DNA of 64,000 nucleotides from contig CAVPVQ010000008.1 of the NCBI GenBank assembly GCA_963709185.1, positions 62,001 to 126,000 of the forward strand, in the 5' to 3' direction. A model generated the notes under the pieces. The model ran no database searches. It was not told the origin of the DNA and was given only the letters and a program-made list of their open reading frames with translations. The DNA is from Roseiarcus sp963709185 (GTDB taxonomy: Bacteria > Pseudomonadota > Alphaproteobacteria > Rhizobiales > Beijerinckiaceae). Position 1 is the first letter of the stretch. Each line of letters opens with the position of its first letter. The position numbers were made by a program, and so were the translations under genes. Of the stretch, positions 26,570-35,738 are shown piece after piece.

Positions 26570-27118
26570 ATGACCTCCGCACCGGTCGAAGACGACCTCA
26601 AGGCCGCCATCCGCTCGATCCCCGACTATCCCAAGGCCGGGATCATGTTCCGCGACATCACCACGCTGCTCGGCGACGCGCGCGCGTTCCGCCTCGCCGT
26701 CGACCAGTTGGTGCAGCCCTGGGCGGGCGCAAAGATCGACAAGGTCGCCGGCATCGAAGCGCGCGGCTTCATTCTCGGCGGCGCCGTGGCGCATCAGGCC
26801 TCGGCCGGGTTCATCCCGATCCGCAAGAAGGGCAAGCTGCCGTTCAAGCGGGTCAGCGTCGGCTATTCGCTCGAATACGGCATCGATGAAATGGAGATGC
26901 ACGAGGACGCGCTGGTCAGGGGCGAGCGGGTGATCCTGGTGGACGACCTCGTCGCCACCGGCGGCACCGCCGAGGCGGCGATCAAGCTGCTGCGGCAGAT
27001 GGGCGGCGACGTGCTCGCCGCGTGCTTCGTCATCGACCTTCCCGAACTCGGCGGCGCCGACAAATTGCGCGCGCTTGGCGTGCCGGTGCGCACCCTCGTT
27101 TCGTTCGCCGGCCATTGA
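26570..27118 (+). CDS. apt: Adenine phosphoribosyltransferase
   Basis: This 182-residue cytoplasmic enzyme makes AMP from adenine and PRPP (purine salvage). The N-terminal block IRSIPDYPKAGIMFRDITTLL and the PRPP-binding motif VILVDDLVATGGT (residues 121-133) are both standard for bacterial Apt. The ATG at 26,570 is chosen because it gives the usual length; an upstream in-frame start would add 24 unconserved residues. A GGAGCC...GGCTCC hairpin (27,120-27,137) follows the stop, before the next gene. Confidence 0.95.
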   Translation: MTSAPVEDDLKAAIRSIPDYPKAGIMFRDITTLLGDARAFRLAVDQLVQPWAGAKIDKVAGIEARGFILGGAVAHQASAGFIPIRKKGKLPFKRVSVGYSLEYGIDEMEMHEDALVRGERVILVDDLVATGGTAEAAIKLLRQMGGDVLAACFVIDLPELGGADKLRALGVPVRTLVSFAGH

Positions 27119-27151
27119 AGGAGCCGCGGCCGGCTCCAAGAGGAGGAAACG

Positions 27152-27502
27152 ATGAACCCGCCGGAATCGCCGACGTCGTCCAACGAGCTGCGCGCGATCT
27201 GTCTCGCGCTGCCCGAGGCGACTGAGGTGGTGATCCGGCGCGGGCCGACCTATCGCGTCGAAGAACGGATTTTCGCGCTGGACCGGGTGGTCGAGGGCCG
27301 CGCCTCGGTCTGGTTCAAGGTCCCCGCCGACGCGCAGGCGGTGCTGATCGGCGCCGATTCCGAACAATTCTTCTCGCCGCCCTACTATGGATCGAAGGGC
27401 TGGGTCGGGATGCGGCTCGATCGGCGCCCCGATTGGCGTGAAGTCGCGGCCCTGGTGGAGCGCAGCTATCGGCTGGTCGCGCCCAAACGCCTGCGGGTGT
27501 GA
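27152..27502 (+). CDS. MmcQ/YjbR family protein
   Basis: This 116-residue protein matches the MmcQ/YjbR (DUF419) family: RAICLALPEATEVV at the start, a central strand with a conserved Lys (WFKVPADAQ), and the C-terminal REVAALVERSYRLVAPKRL. The fold resembles CyaY-like/double-wing DNA-binding domains, but a biochemical role is not established. It has an excellent ribosome-binding site (AAGAGGAGG, 7 bases before the ATG) and follows apt by 33 bases. It converges with the large oxidoreductase gene, with 16 bases between the stops. Confidence 0.85.
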   Translation: MNPPESPTSSNELRAICLALPEATEVVIRRGPTYRVEERIFALDRVVEGRASVWFKVPADAQAVLIGADSEQFFSPPYYGSKGWVGMRLDRRPDWREVAALVERSYRLVAPKRLRV

Positions 27503-27518
27503 CAAAGCCGGTTCGCGC

Positions 27519-30500
27519 TCACTCGGCCGCGCGCATCTGCGCCGGCGGGGCGCGCCACAGATCGAGCAGCCGCCGTCGCTCGGGTTCGACGGCGGCCAGA
27601 TGCCGCGCCTTGACGTGGCCATAGCCGCGTATTTTTTCAGGGAGCGCGGCGAGGGCCATCGCGGTCGCGTGATTGTCCGGCGTCAGGCCGGCGATCAACT
27701 CGCCGCACAGCCCTTCATAGTCGGCGATCAGCGCGCGCTCCTGGCGCCGGTCGGCCGAAAAGCCGAAGATGTCGAGCCTCGTGCCGCGCAGAAACCGCAT
27801 CGCCGCCAGGACGCGAAACGCCGTCATCATCCACGGCCCGAAGCGCATCTTCTTCGCTTCGCCGGTGACGGGGTCCTTTGCGGCGACCAGCGGCGGCGCG
27901 AGATGAAACTCGAAACGCAAGTCGCCCTCGAAGGCCTGCGCGACCTGGCGCCGGAATGAACCGTCGGCATAGAGCCGCGCGACCTCGTATTCGTCCTTGT
28001 AGGCCATCAGCTTGAACAGGTTGCGCGCCGCCGCGACGGCAAGGCCGCCGGCGCCTGGCGCGCGTCGGCGCTCGGCCTCGGCGACTGACGCGACGAGCGC
28101 CTCGTAGCGCGCGGCATAGGCGCGGTTCTGGTAGGCGGCGAGGAACGCCGCGCGGCGCGCGACGATCTGCGCCAAATCCGGTTCGACGGCCGGAGTCGCG
28201 CCCGCGCCGCCGAGACCCGCCTCGATCGCCTGGGGATCGGCGAACGCCGCGCGGCCCCAGTCGAAGGCGGCCAGATTCATCGCCACCGCTTCGCCGTTGA
28301 GTTGGATGGCGCGCCGGATCGCCTGCGACGACAGCGGCACATAGCCGGCCTGATAGGCGTAGCCGAGCATGAACATGTTCGCGCCGATCGCGTTGCCGAC
28401 CAACGCATTGGCGGCGGCGGCGGCGTCGACGAATTTCGCCGCGCCGCCGCTCGCCGCCAGAATCGCGCGCTTCAGACGCGCGCCGGGTAGCGAATAGTCG
28501 GCGTTGCGGGTGAAGTCGCCGGGATAGACCTCGGCGCTGTTGACGACGAAGCCGGTCTCGGCCCCGCGCAGCGCGGCGAGCACTTTTTTGGCGCCCGACA
28601 CCATGAGATCGCAGCCCAGAATGAGATCGGCGTCGCCGGCCGCCACGCGGATGGCGTGGATATCCTCGGCGCGCCGCGCCAGCTTGACGTGGCTGAACAC
28701 CGCGCCGCCCTTTTGCGCGAGGCCCGCCATGTCGATCATGCCGCAGCTCTTGCCTTCGAGATGCGCGGCCATGCCGATGATCGCGCCGACCGTCACCACG
28801 CCGGTGCCGCCGACCCCGGTGACGATGATCGAATAGGGACGATCGCCGATCTCGCGCCGAACCGGCTCGGCGGCGGGCGGCGCGACTTTCGATCTGGCGA
28901 CGCCCTTTCGCGGCTTGGCGCCATGCACCGTGACGAAGGACGGGCAGAACCCGTCGACGCAGGAAAAGTCCTTGTTGCAGCTCGACTGGTCGATGACCCG
29001 CTTGCGGCCGAATTCGGTCTCCAGCGGCTGCACCGCGACGCAATTGGATTTGACGCCGCAATCGCCGCAGCCTTCGCAGACCAGTTCGTTGATGATGATT
29101 CGTTTGTCGGGATCGGGATAGTCGCCGCGCTTGCGGCGGCGGCGCTTTTCGGCGGCGCAGGTCTGGTCGTAGATCAGCACGGTCGCGCCGGGAATCTCGC
29201 TGAGCTCCTTCTCGACGACGATGAGATCATCGCGCGGGCGCAGCGTCACGCCGGCCGGCCAATCGCTCGAAGGCGGATACTTGGCCGGATCGTCGGCGAC
29301 CACGACGACGCGCCTGGCGCCGTCGGCGGCGACCTGCCGGGCGATCTGCGGGACGTTGAGGCCGCCTTCGTGGCGCTGCCCGCCCGTCATCGCCACCGCG
29401 TCGTTGAATAGAATCTTGTAAGTGATGTTGACCTTGGAATCGATCGCCCAGCGCAGGGCGAGCGCGCCCGAGTGGTTGTAGGTGCCATCGCCCAGGTTCT
29501 GGAACACATGCGGGCGCTTCGAAAAATGCGCCTCGCCGACCCAGTTGGCGCCTTCGCCGCCCATCTGCGTATAGCCGTCGGTGCCGCGGTCCATGTATTG
29601 CGCCATGAAATGGCAGCCGATGCCGGCGTAGGCGCGCGCGCCCTCCGGGATCACCGTCGACCGGTTGTGCGGGCAGCCCGCGCAGAAATAGGGCGTGCGC
29701 GTCGCGACCTCGGCGATCTCAGCCAGCGCGGCCTGCGAACGGCGGACCGCGGCGACGCGCGCCGCGAGCGCTTCGTCGGGGTTGAATTTCAGCAGGCGTT
29801 CGCCGATCGCGATGGCGATGTCGTTCGGGTCGAGGGCGCCCTTCGCCGGAAACAGCCAGCGCCCCGCCTCGTCCTTCTTGCCGATGCACATCGGCTGGTC
29901 GGGCGCGCCGTACAATTCCTCGCGCACCTGCACCTCGATCAGCGAGCGCTTTTCCTCCACGACGATGATCAGCGCGAGACCCCGCGCGAATTCGCGCAGG
30001 CCCTCCGGCTCGATCGGCCAGGCGCAGCCGAGCTTGTAGAGGCGCAGGCCAAGCGCGTTGCAGCGCGCCTCGTCGACGCCGAGATCGTCGAGCGCCTGCC
30101 GCGTGTCGAGATAGGACTTGCCGAGCGTGATGACGCCGATCCTGGCGGCGGGGCCGCCGCTGGTGATCAGGCGATTGAGCTTGTTGGCGGCGATCCAGGC
30201 GACCACGGCGGCGCGCTTGTGCTCCTGCAGACGCGCTTCCTGCTCGAGAATGCCATCGGGCGTCCGGATGTTCAGGCCGCCCGGCGGCATTGGAAAGTCG
30301 GCCGGCGCGATCGGCGCGACGCGGTCGAGCGACCCGTCGACGACCGCCGTCGATTCGATGGTGTCCTTGATGCATTTCAGGCCGACCCACACGCCGGCGT
30401 AGCGGCTGAGCGCCCAGCCGAGCGCGCCATAGTCGAGCACTTCCTGGACGCCGGCGGGGGAGAGGATCGGCATCATCACGTCGACGAAAGCGAATTCCGA

Positions 30501-31001
30501 CTGGTGCGCCGTCGTCGACGACTCCGCCGTATGGTCGTCGCCCATCAGCGCGAGGACGCCGCCATGCGGCGAGGTTCCCGCGAGATTGGCGTGGCGAAAC
30601 ACATCGCCACAGCGGTCGACCCCCGGCCCCTTGCCGTACCACAGCCCAAAGACCCCGTCGAAGCGCCCTTCGCCCCGCATCTCGGCCTGCTGAGCGCCCC
30701 AAACGGCGGTGGCCGCGAGCTCCTCGTTGAGGCCCGGCTCGAAGTGAATGGCGTTGGCCTTGAAAGCTTCGGCGAGGCGGGCGAATTGCAGATCCAGACC
30801 GCCGACCGGCGAACCCCGGTAGCCGGTGACGAAGCCGGCGGTGTTCAGCCCGGCGCGGCGGTCGCGCTCCTTCTGGGCGAGCAGCAGGCGCGCCACCGCC
30901 TGCGCGCCATTCAGCAGCACCGGCGATTTGGCCAGATCGAAACGATCGGCCAGCGAAACGGCAAGGAGGCCGTCCTCGGACCGGGAGGGATGTTCGTCCA
31001 T
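27519..31001 (-). CDS. Indolepyruvate ferredoxin oxidoreductase, fused alpha/beta/gamma type
   Basis: This 1160-residue enzyme decarboxylates indolepyruvate and related aryl 2-oxo acids to acyl-CoA, passing electrons to ferredoxin. Domains in order: an N-terminal pyruvate-oxidoreductase-like part (GFVTGYRGSPVGGLD), the cysteine block CAGCPHN (about residue 440), the TPP domain with GDGTYNHSG, a 4Fe-4S cysteine cluster (CEGCGDCG, about 644), the gamma domain with VTGVGGTGVVTVG (about 730), and a C-terminal DUF6537 region. The ATG at 31,001 has AGGAAG 6 bases upstream and is preferred over an in-frame start at 31,046. It stands alone on the minus strand and is full length. Confidence 0.93.
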   Translation of the reverse strand: MDEHPSRSEDGLLAVSLADRFDLAKSPVLLNGAQAVARLLLAQKERDRRAGLNTAGFVTGYRGSPVGGLDLQFARLAEAFKANAIHFEPGLNEELAATAVWGAQQAEMRGEGRFDGVFGLWYGKGPGVDRCGDVFRHANLAGTSPHGGVLALMGDDHTAESSTTAHQSEFAFVDVMMPILSPAGVQEVLDYGALGWALSRYAGVWVGLKCIKDTIESTAVVDGSLDRVAPIAPADFPMPPGGLNIRTPDGILEQEARLQEHKRAAVVAWIAANKLNRLITSGGPAARIGVITLGKSYLDTRQALDDLGVDEARCNALGLRLYKLGCAWPIEPEGLREFARGLALIIVVEEKRSLIEVQVREELYGAPDQPMCIGKKDEAGRWLFPAKGALDPNDIAIAIGERLLKFNPDEALAARVAAVRRSQAALAEIAEVATRTPYFCAGCPHNRSTVIPEGARAYAGIGCHFMAQYMDRGTDGYTQMGGEGANWVGEAHFSKRPHVFQNLGDGTYNHSGALALRWAIDSKVNITYKILFNDAVAMTGGQRHEGGLNVPQIARQVAADGARRVVVVADDPAKYPPSSDWPAGVTLRPRDDLIVVEKELSEIPGATVLIYDQTCAAEKRRRRKRGDYPDPDKRIIINELVCEGCGDCGVKSNCVAVQPLETEFGRKRVIDQSSCNKDFSCVDGFCPSFVTVHGAKPRKGVARSKVAPPAAEPVRREIGDRPYSIIVTGVGGTGVVTVGAIIGMAAHLEGKSCGMIDMAGLAQKGGAVFSHVKLARRAEDIHAIRVAAGDADLILGCDLMVSGAKKVLAALRGAETGFVVNSAEVYPGDFTRNADYSLPGARLKRAILAASGGAAKFVDAAAAANALVGNAIGANMFMLGYAYQAGYVPLSSQAIRRAIQLNGEAVAMNLAAFDWGRAAFADPQAIEAGLGGAGATPAVEPDLAQIVARRAAFLAAYQNRAYAARYEALVASVAEAERRRAPGAGGLAVAAARNLFKLMAYKDEYEVARLYADGSFRRQVAQAFEGDLRFEFHLAPPLVAAKDPVTGEAKKMRFGPWMMTAFRVLAAMRFLRGTRLDIFGFSADRRQERALIADYEGLCGELIAGLTPDNHATAMALAALPEKIRGYGHVKARHLAAVEPERRRLLDLWRAPPAQMRAAE

Positions 31002-31118
31002 GACTCGCTTCCTGCCGACCGCCCGGGCGGCGCTCGGACGGAGCACTCTGTCATATCCGATCGAGGGCGCTCAATCCATCGGCTTGCGCCGGTCGGCCGC
31101 CGGCCCGCCCGGGGGCGC

Positions 31119-33195
31119 TCAGGCGTAGGACTTTTCCTCGACGATCGGCGAATCGAACGTCAGGTTGATCTCGCGCTTCAGCGCGGCGCGCCGGTCGTTC
31201 AGCGCATAGACGGCGCGCGCCAGGGCGACGAACGCCGGCCCGAAATCGCCGCTTTGGTCGCAGCGGCGGATATTGTCCTCGACCTCCCAAAGCTCGGCGT
31301 TGACCGCCTTCAGACGCGCCTTCAGGTCTTCGAGGCGCGAATCCCCGAGGCCTTCGCGGGCCCCGATCGCGGTGAGAAGGCCAAGCTCGTTGTGGATGTT
31401 GCCAAGCTTCTCCTCATCGACGATCCGCTCGGACTTAATCTCGAGGATGGTGATCTTGTCGACGAGCTCGCCGATCGCACAGGGAACGGCGACGGCGTCC
31501 CGGCGCGCCGGCGGCTCGGTCGATTCCGCGAGCGCGGCGACGGCCGCCGCGATGCGCGCGAAGACCTCGTCCCAGTCGCCGCGCTCCCGCTGCCGGAACA
31601 GCCGCATGGTCGGATACCATGGCGAATCCGCGCGATCGCGGAGCCATCGCCACTCCGCCACGTTCTTCAAGGCCAGCCATACCGGGCGGCCGAGCGCGCC
31701 GGCGAGATGGGCGATCGAAGTGTCGCAGGTGACGATGAGATCGAGATGGGCCATCGCCGCCGCGGCGTCCACGAAGGCGTCGGGGCCCCCGTCGAAATCC
31801 TCGCCGAGCGTCTCCACGCTCATGCCATGCGGGGGATTCGAGAGCTGCTCGACGCCGGCGCCCTTCTGCAGCGAGATCAGCCGCACATTCGGGACGGCGG
31901 CCAACGGCGCGAATGCGGCGAGCGGCATCGAGCGGCCGATGTCGGCATGCGGATTGGGATTGCCCTGCCAACTGATCCCGACTTTGAATCCATGCGCGCC
32001 GATGCGCGCCGCCCATTTCGACCGCAGCGCCGCTTCCGCCTTGAGATAAGGGACGTCGGCCGGAATCGTATCGAGCCGCGTCCCGAAAGCGCGCGGCAGG
32101 CTGCTGACCGCGATCTGCGCGTCGAACGTGTCGCCGGCGGCGATCTCGGCGACCAGACGAACCCCGTCGTAGCCGGCGAACAGGCGATGCAGTTTCGCCG
32201 GGCAAAGGAACGTCACCTCGGCGCCGGCGCGCGCCGCCAGCGGCGCGTAACGCGAAAACTGGATCGTGTCGCCGAGGCCGTGGTCATTCATGATGAGCAG
32301 GCGCTCGCCAGCGACCGCCTTGCCGGACCATAACGGAAACTTGACGCCGAGGGCGTCCTTCAGCGACTTGCCCGCCAGCCAGCGGCTCTCGTAGCCCTCC
32401 CACCCCTGCTCGAATTCGCCGAGCATCAACAGCAGACAGCCCCGATTGCTGACTGCATCGGCGTCGCCGAGTCGCACCGCCTCGTCGAAGGCGGCGAGCG
32501 CCTCGTCGAACCGGCCGAGCGTCTTCAGGGCGAGACCTTCCCCGCACATCGCGGCGGCGAAGTCCGGTCTCAGCGCCCTGGCCTTGCCATAGGCCGCCAG
32601 CGCCTCCTCGGGAGCGGTCGAGCTTCATCAACCCGCTGCCGAGATTGAGCATCGCCTCGGCGAAATCCGGGCGCAGCAGCACGGCCTGCCGGCAGGCGGC
32701 GATCGATTCCTCGAGGCGGCCGAGCTCCCGCAAGGCGCCGGCGCGATTGTTCCAGCCGTCGGCGTTGGACGGGGCGAGGGCGATCGCCTTGTCAAAGGCC
32801 TCAAGGGCGCGCTCGAACCGCCGCAATTCGAAATGCAGCTTGCCGGAATTGGATAGCGCGACCACAAAATCGGGCTTTGATTTCAGCGCCCGGTCATAGA
32901 AGCGCAAGGCGGCCTCCGGCTGGCCGGCCTCGCCAAGGATGTAGGCGCCGAGACAAAGCGCTTCGGGGTAGTCGGGCCTGGCGCGCAACGCCGCGTCCAG
33001 CATCTCGATCGCCTCCGGCGCCCGCCCGCGATTCCACAGCGCGGCGCCGCAATTGTAGAGCACGTCGGCAGTGGCCGGCCCGTCGAGCTGGCCGAGCGCC
33101 GGGGTCTCCAGAATCTCAGCGATCGAGCGGCGGCGCGCCAGATTGTCCGGCCATTCAGCCTTGGCGGGGATCGTCGAGGGGTCTGGACAATTCAT
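31119..33195 (-). pseudogene. TPR - GT9-like glycosyltransferase - DUF6165 protein, one frameshift
   Basis: Two overlapping frames form one gene of about 691 residues. The first (from ATG 33,195) has tandem TPR repeats such as ALWNRGRAPEAIEMLDAALRARPDY. The second continues with another TPR (LALKTLGRFDEALAAFDEA), then a heptosyltransferase-like GT-B domain (LIMNDHGLGDTIQFSRY; VGISWQGNPNPH; DLIVTCDTSIAHLAGALG), then a C-terminal DUF6165 domain (VDKITILEIKSERI). The frames meet between LMKLDR and EEALAAYGKA at about 32,608-32,616; removing one base restores the frame. This may be a base error or a recent mutation. With DUF1217 and ftcR next door, a role in flagellin glycosylation is plausible (inference). 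Confidence 0.8.
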
Positions 33196-33308
33196 CACGC
33201 GAGGATTCTCCTGCCGCCGACGCCGCGACGATTCCGGCGAGCAGACAACAGGTTCCTTGCGCCAGACTGGCGACCGGCGGCGTCGACGCGCCGCCGGGCC
33301 GGATCGCC

Positions 33309-34163
33309 TCAGCCGCCGAGGTTGAAGCTTTGCAGGCTCTGCAGGAGGGATTCGCTGAACAGGACGCCGCCTGAACTCGTCGAAGCGTTCGAACTGATGA
33401 TCCCGCTGAGGATCGTCAGCGCCGCGGAGCCCGACGACGAGGATGACGAAGCGGATCCCGCCACCGTCAGCGGCGCGGCGCTGGAGGTGGGATTGTTGTA
33501 GGTCGCGTCATATTCGGCGGTGAACCGTTCGGTGAGCTGTTGTAGTTTTTTGGGATCGCTGAGGTCCGAGATCGGCATGAGACTGGACAGGGTCTTGGCC
33601 TGGACGTCGATATTCTCGGCTGAAAATGCCGACGGCAGTCCGAAAATCGTCTCCACGACTTCGAGCAGGTTCTTGTCGGCCAGAATGCCGTAGGAGCTGG
33701 TCACCGTCGGCGCCACGCGGTTGAAATACATCGCGAGCTGCACGCCGACGTCCTGCTGGCCCTGATTGCTTTCCAGCTGCTCCTCGACGTAGTCGCTCTC
33801 GGTCGTGGCGACCGCGGACGGCGTCGAAATCGACGCCGCGCCATTGGCGGCGAAGTTGAACGCCGTCGCGAAGGCCTTCCATTGCGGCAAGGTGTTGGCG
33901 AGGCTGTTCGGGTTGCTGACGCCGCCTTCGAGAACCTGCTTGATCAGCGCGGTCGAGTTGATCTGGGCGCCCAGCCCGAAGGCGTTCAGCGCATAGGAGA
34001 GCAGGCGGTAGTTGCCGACAAAATCATCGATCGACGTCACCTTGCCGATATTGGCGGTGTAATAGGCGCTGGCCGTCTGCACGGCGGGCTCCTTGGCCGT
34101 CATCGCCTGCATGTTGGGCAGGTTGTTGGCGATCGTCAAATAGGCCGACGTCGTGGTCGTCAT
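33309..34163 (-). CDS. DUF1217 family flagellar-region protein
   Basis: This 284-residue protein starts TTTTSAYLTIANNL and has the DUF1217 pattern: VTSIDDFVGNYRLLSYALNAFGL near residue 45 and NIDVQAKTLSSLMP further on, with a Ser/Ala-rich low-complexity C-terminal part. No signal peptide or membrane segment is visible. DUF1217 proteins are usually encoded in flagellar clusters of alphaproteobacteria; their molecular role is not settled. Here it precedes the TPR/glycosyltransferase gene and follows ftcR on the same strand, supporting a flagellar link. Confidence 0.82.
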   Translation of the reverse strand: MTTTTSAYLTIANNLPNMQAMTAKEPAVQTASAYYTANIGKVTSIDDFVGNYRLLSYALNAFGLGAQINSTALIKQVLEGGVSNPNSLANTLPQWKAFATAFNFAANGAASISTPSAVATTESDYVEEQLESNQGQQDVGVQLAMYFNRVAPTVTSSYGILADKNLLEVVETIFGLPSAFSAENIDVQAKTLSSLMPISDLSDPKKLQQLTERFTAEYDATYNNPTSSAAPLTVAGSASSSSSSGSAALTILSGIISSNASTSSGGVLFSESLLQSLQSFNLGG

Positions 34164-34338
34164 AGCGAATGGCTCTCGTGACCCCCGGTCCGGCGGCGCG
34201 TCATACGAACCGCATGAACATCCACCGCGCTTGCCGCAAACCGACCGCGCAATTGTTACGGCGACGGCGTTGACGATTGCTTAAGAACCGCCCGGCGCTC
34301 TTTCGCGCGCCGACGACAACGAAGCCCAACGCCGGGGA

Positions 34339-35076
34339 TCACCAGCCCTGCGGCCAGGACACCGTCCATTGCCCGCCGGCGGTCGACGCTTTTGGATGGA
34401 CCGTCGGCGCCCGCTCCAGGCAATAGCCGAGGTAGCGTTTGGAATCGATCGGATCGAAGCCGAGGCGGTGCTTCAGTTTCTTGCGCAGCTTGCTGATATG
34501 GCTCTCGACCACGTTCTCGTCGACGTTCTCGTCGAAAATGCCATAGATCGAGTTGAAGATCTGCGATTTGGTGATCCGCCGGCCCTTGTTGTTGACGAAA
34601 TATTCCAGGATGCGCCGCTCGCGCCGGGGCAGCGGCAGCACCTCGCCATTGACCTCGGGATCGCGGCCGTCGAAGAAGACGCACATGTCGCCGATGAACT
34701 CATGGTCGGTCTCGCCCTGATTGCGGCGGTTGATCGCTCCGACTCGGGCGAGGATTTCGCGGACATGAACCGGCTTGCGCAAGACGTCGTCGACGCCGGC
34801 GGCGAACAGCTCCAGGGTTTGATCCAGCGACTGCCGCTCGTTGAGCGCGATCACCGGCGCTTTCGAGCGCTCCCGGATCAGGCGCGGATAGGCCTCGCGC
34901 TGCAGGCAGTCGCCGATCAGGAAAGCCTCGATCGCCAGAATATCCGTCTCGCTGACCTTGCCGATCCAGTCACGAAATTCCGCGGGATCGATCCCTGCCG
35001 AAGAGATCCCCTCGCGATCAAAACTCGACGCATAGCCGCCCGCAACGACGGTGCGCTCATCGATAATAACGAACAT
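34339..35076 (-). CDS. ftcR: Flagellar transcriptional regulator FtcR (OmpR-type orphan)
   Basis: This 245-residue protein has an atypical receiver domain (residues 1-118) and an OmpR-type winged helix (about 130-230; LPRRERRILEYFVNNKGRRI and NVVESHISKLRKKLKHRLGFD). The receiver lacks the usual phosphorylation set: the acceptor Asp position is Glu50 (DILAIE), the switch Thr is Asn79 (IALNER), while Lys101 (RKPVH) is kept. This matches the FtcR flagellar master regulator as I remember it from Brucella and rhizobia. It probably acts without phosphorylation. A TTAA-N7-TTAA box lies 271 bases upstream of the ATG. Confidence 0.88.
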   Translation of the reverse strand: MFVIIDERTVVAGGYASSFDREGISSAGIDPAEFRDWIGKVSETDILAIEAFLIGDCLQREAYPRLIRERSKAPVIALNERQSLDQTLELFAAGVDDVLRKPVHVREILARVGAINRRNQGETDHEFIGDMCVFFDGRDPEVNGEVLPLPRRERRILEYFVNNKGRRITKSQIFNSIYGIFDENVDENVVESHISKLRKKLKHRLGFDPIDSKRYLGYCLERAPTVHPKASTAGGQWTVSWPQGW

Positions 35077-35738
35077 GTTCAGGCCCCCGTTTGAACATTC
35101 ACCCGTAAGCGAACGCTTGTCGCCCTGCTGAGTATTTTCGACAGGCTTTTCTCAACACGGCTTCGTCTGCGGTCTTGTTTTTCGCGCACCGCTTCGGCGA
35201 CCGATCCTCGACCGCCCGGAGCGAGAATTGATCCTGTTGTTCGGCTGTATTCGTTGGAAAGCCAACCGGAATGACCCAGCGTTGGCGAACTCGGTGAGCG
35301 GTTTGTTTCGGCTGACTTAACGGAAGAATTAGTAAGTTCCTCGTGGTTAATATTGAGTTAAGGATGAGGGCGATCGTGCGACAAATGTGACCCTTCATTC
35401 GCCGCGCCGTCCTCGCGGCGGACGCCGTGCGCATCGCCCCGCCGGCGTCAGGTCGAAGGCGTCTGCTCTGGAGCGTCCGGCGCGGGGTGACGGCCGCGCG
35501 ATTTCTCTTGCCGGAGCGCGCGCGAGGGCGGCGAGGACGTGCGCCATGCCGCACGGCTGTCGCGCCAGCCGGGCGCCAGCGGCGTTACGAACCGCATTGC
35601 GGCGTTGCTTCGGGACGGAGCGCGCTTCATTGCAGGCCCGGAGCCCGCAGCGACGCATCGGAATCGTTGGGATCGTTTTGAATCCGGCGGCCGGCGGCCT
35701 TGACGCGACAGGGCGCGTCGGCGCATCACCGCTCACCC
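35077..35738. other. Gap between divergent ftcR and lgt
   Basis: The gap has no convincing gene. Positions about 35,270-35,390 are A/T-rich and carry the CtrA-type box, so this is the likely ftcR promoter region. From about 35,395 to 35,735 the sequence is very GC-rich, with several open frames on both strands but no recognisable protein or start signal; I see nothing else in it. Confidence 0.5.
35347..35361. promoter_or_regulatory. CtrA-type box (TTAA-N7-TTAA)
   Basis: The sequence ttaa-tattgag-ttaa matches the CtrA recognition pattern TTAA-N7-TTAA exactly. It lies in the A/T-rich part of the gap between ftcR and lgt. A related but imperfect match starts at 35,317 (ttaacggaagaattag). In GC-rich DNA such a match is unlikely by chance. 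CtrA control of ftcR transcription is the natural inference; direct binding is not shown. Confidence 0.55.

Noticed and set aside
29472..32333. Very long open frame on the plus strand (about 950 codons)
   Set aside because: It is antisense to the indolepyruvate oxidoreductase and the TPR gene. The composition is Arg/Asp/Ala-rich with no recognisable domain, typical of a shadow frame in GC-rich DNA.
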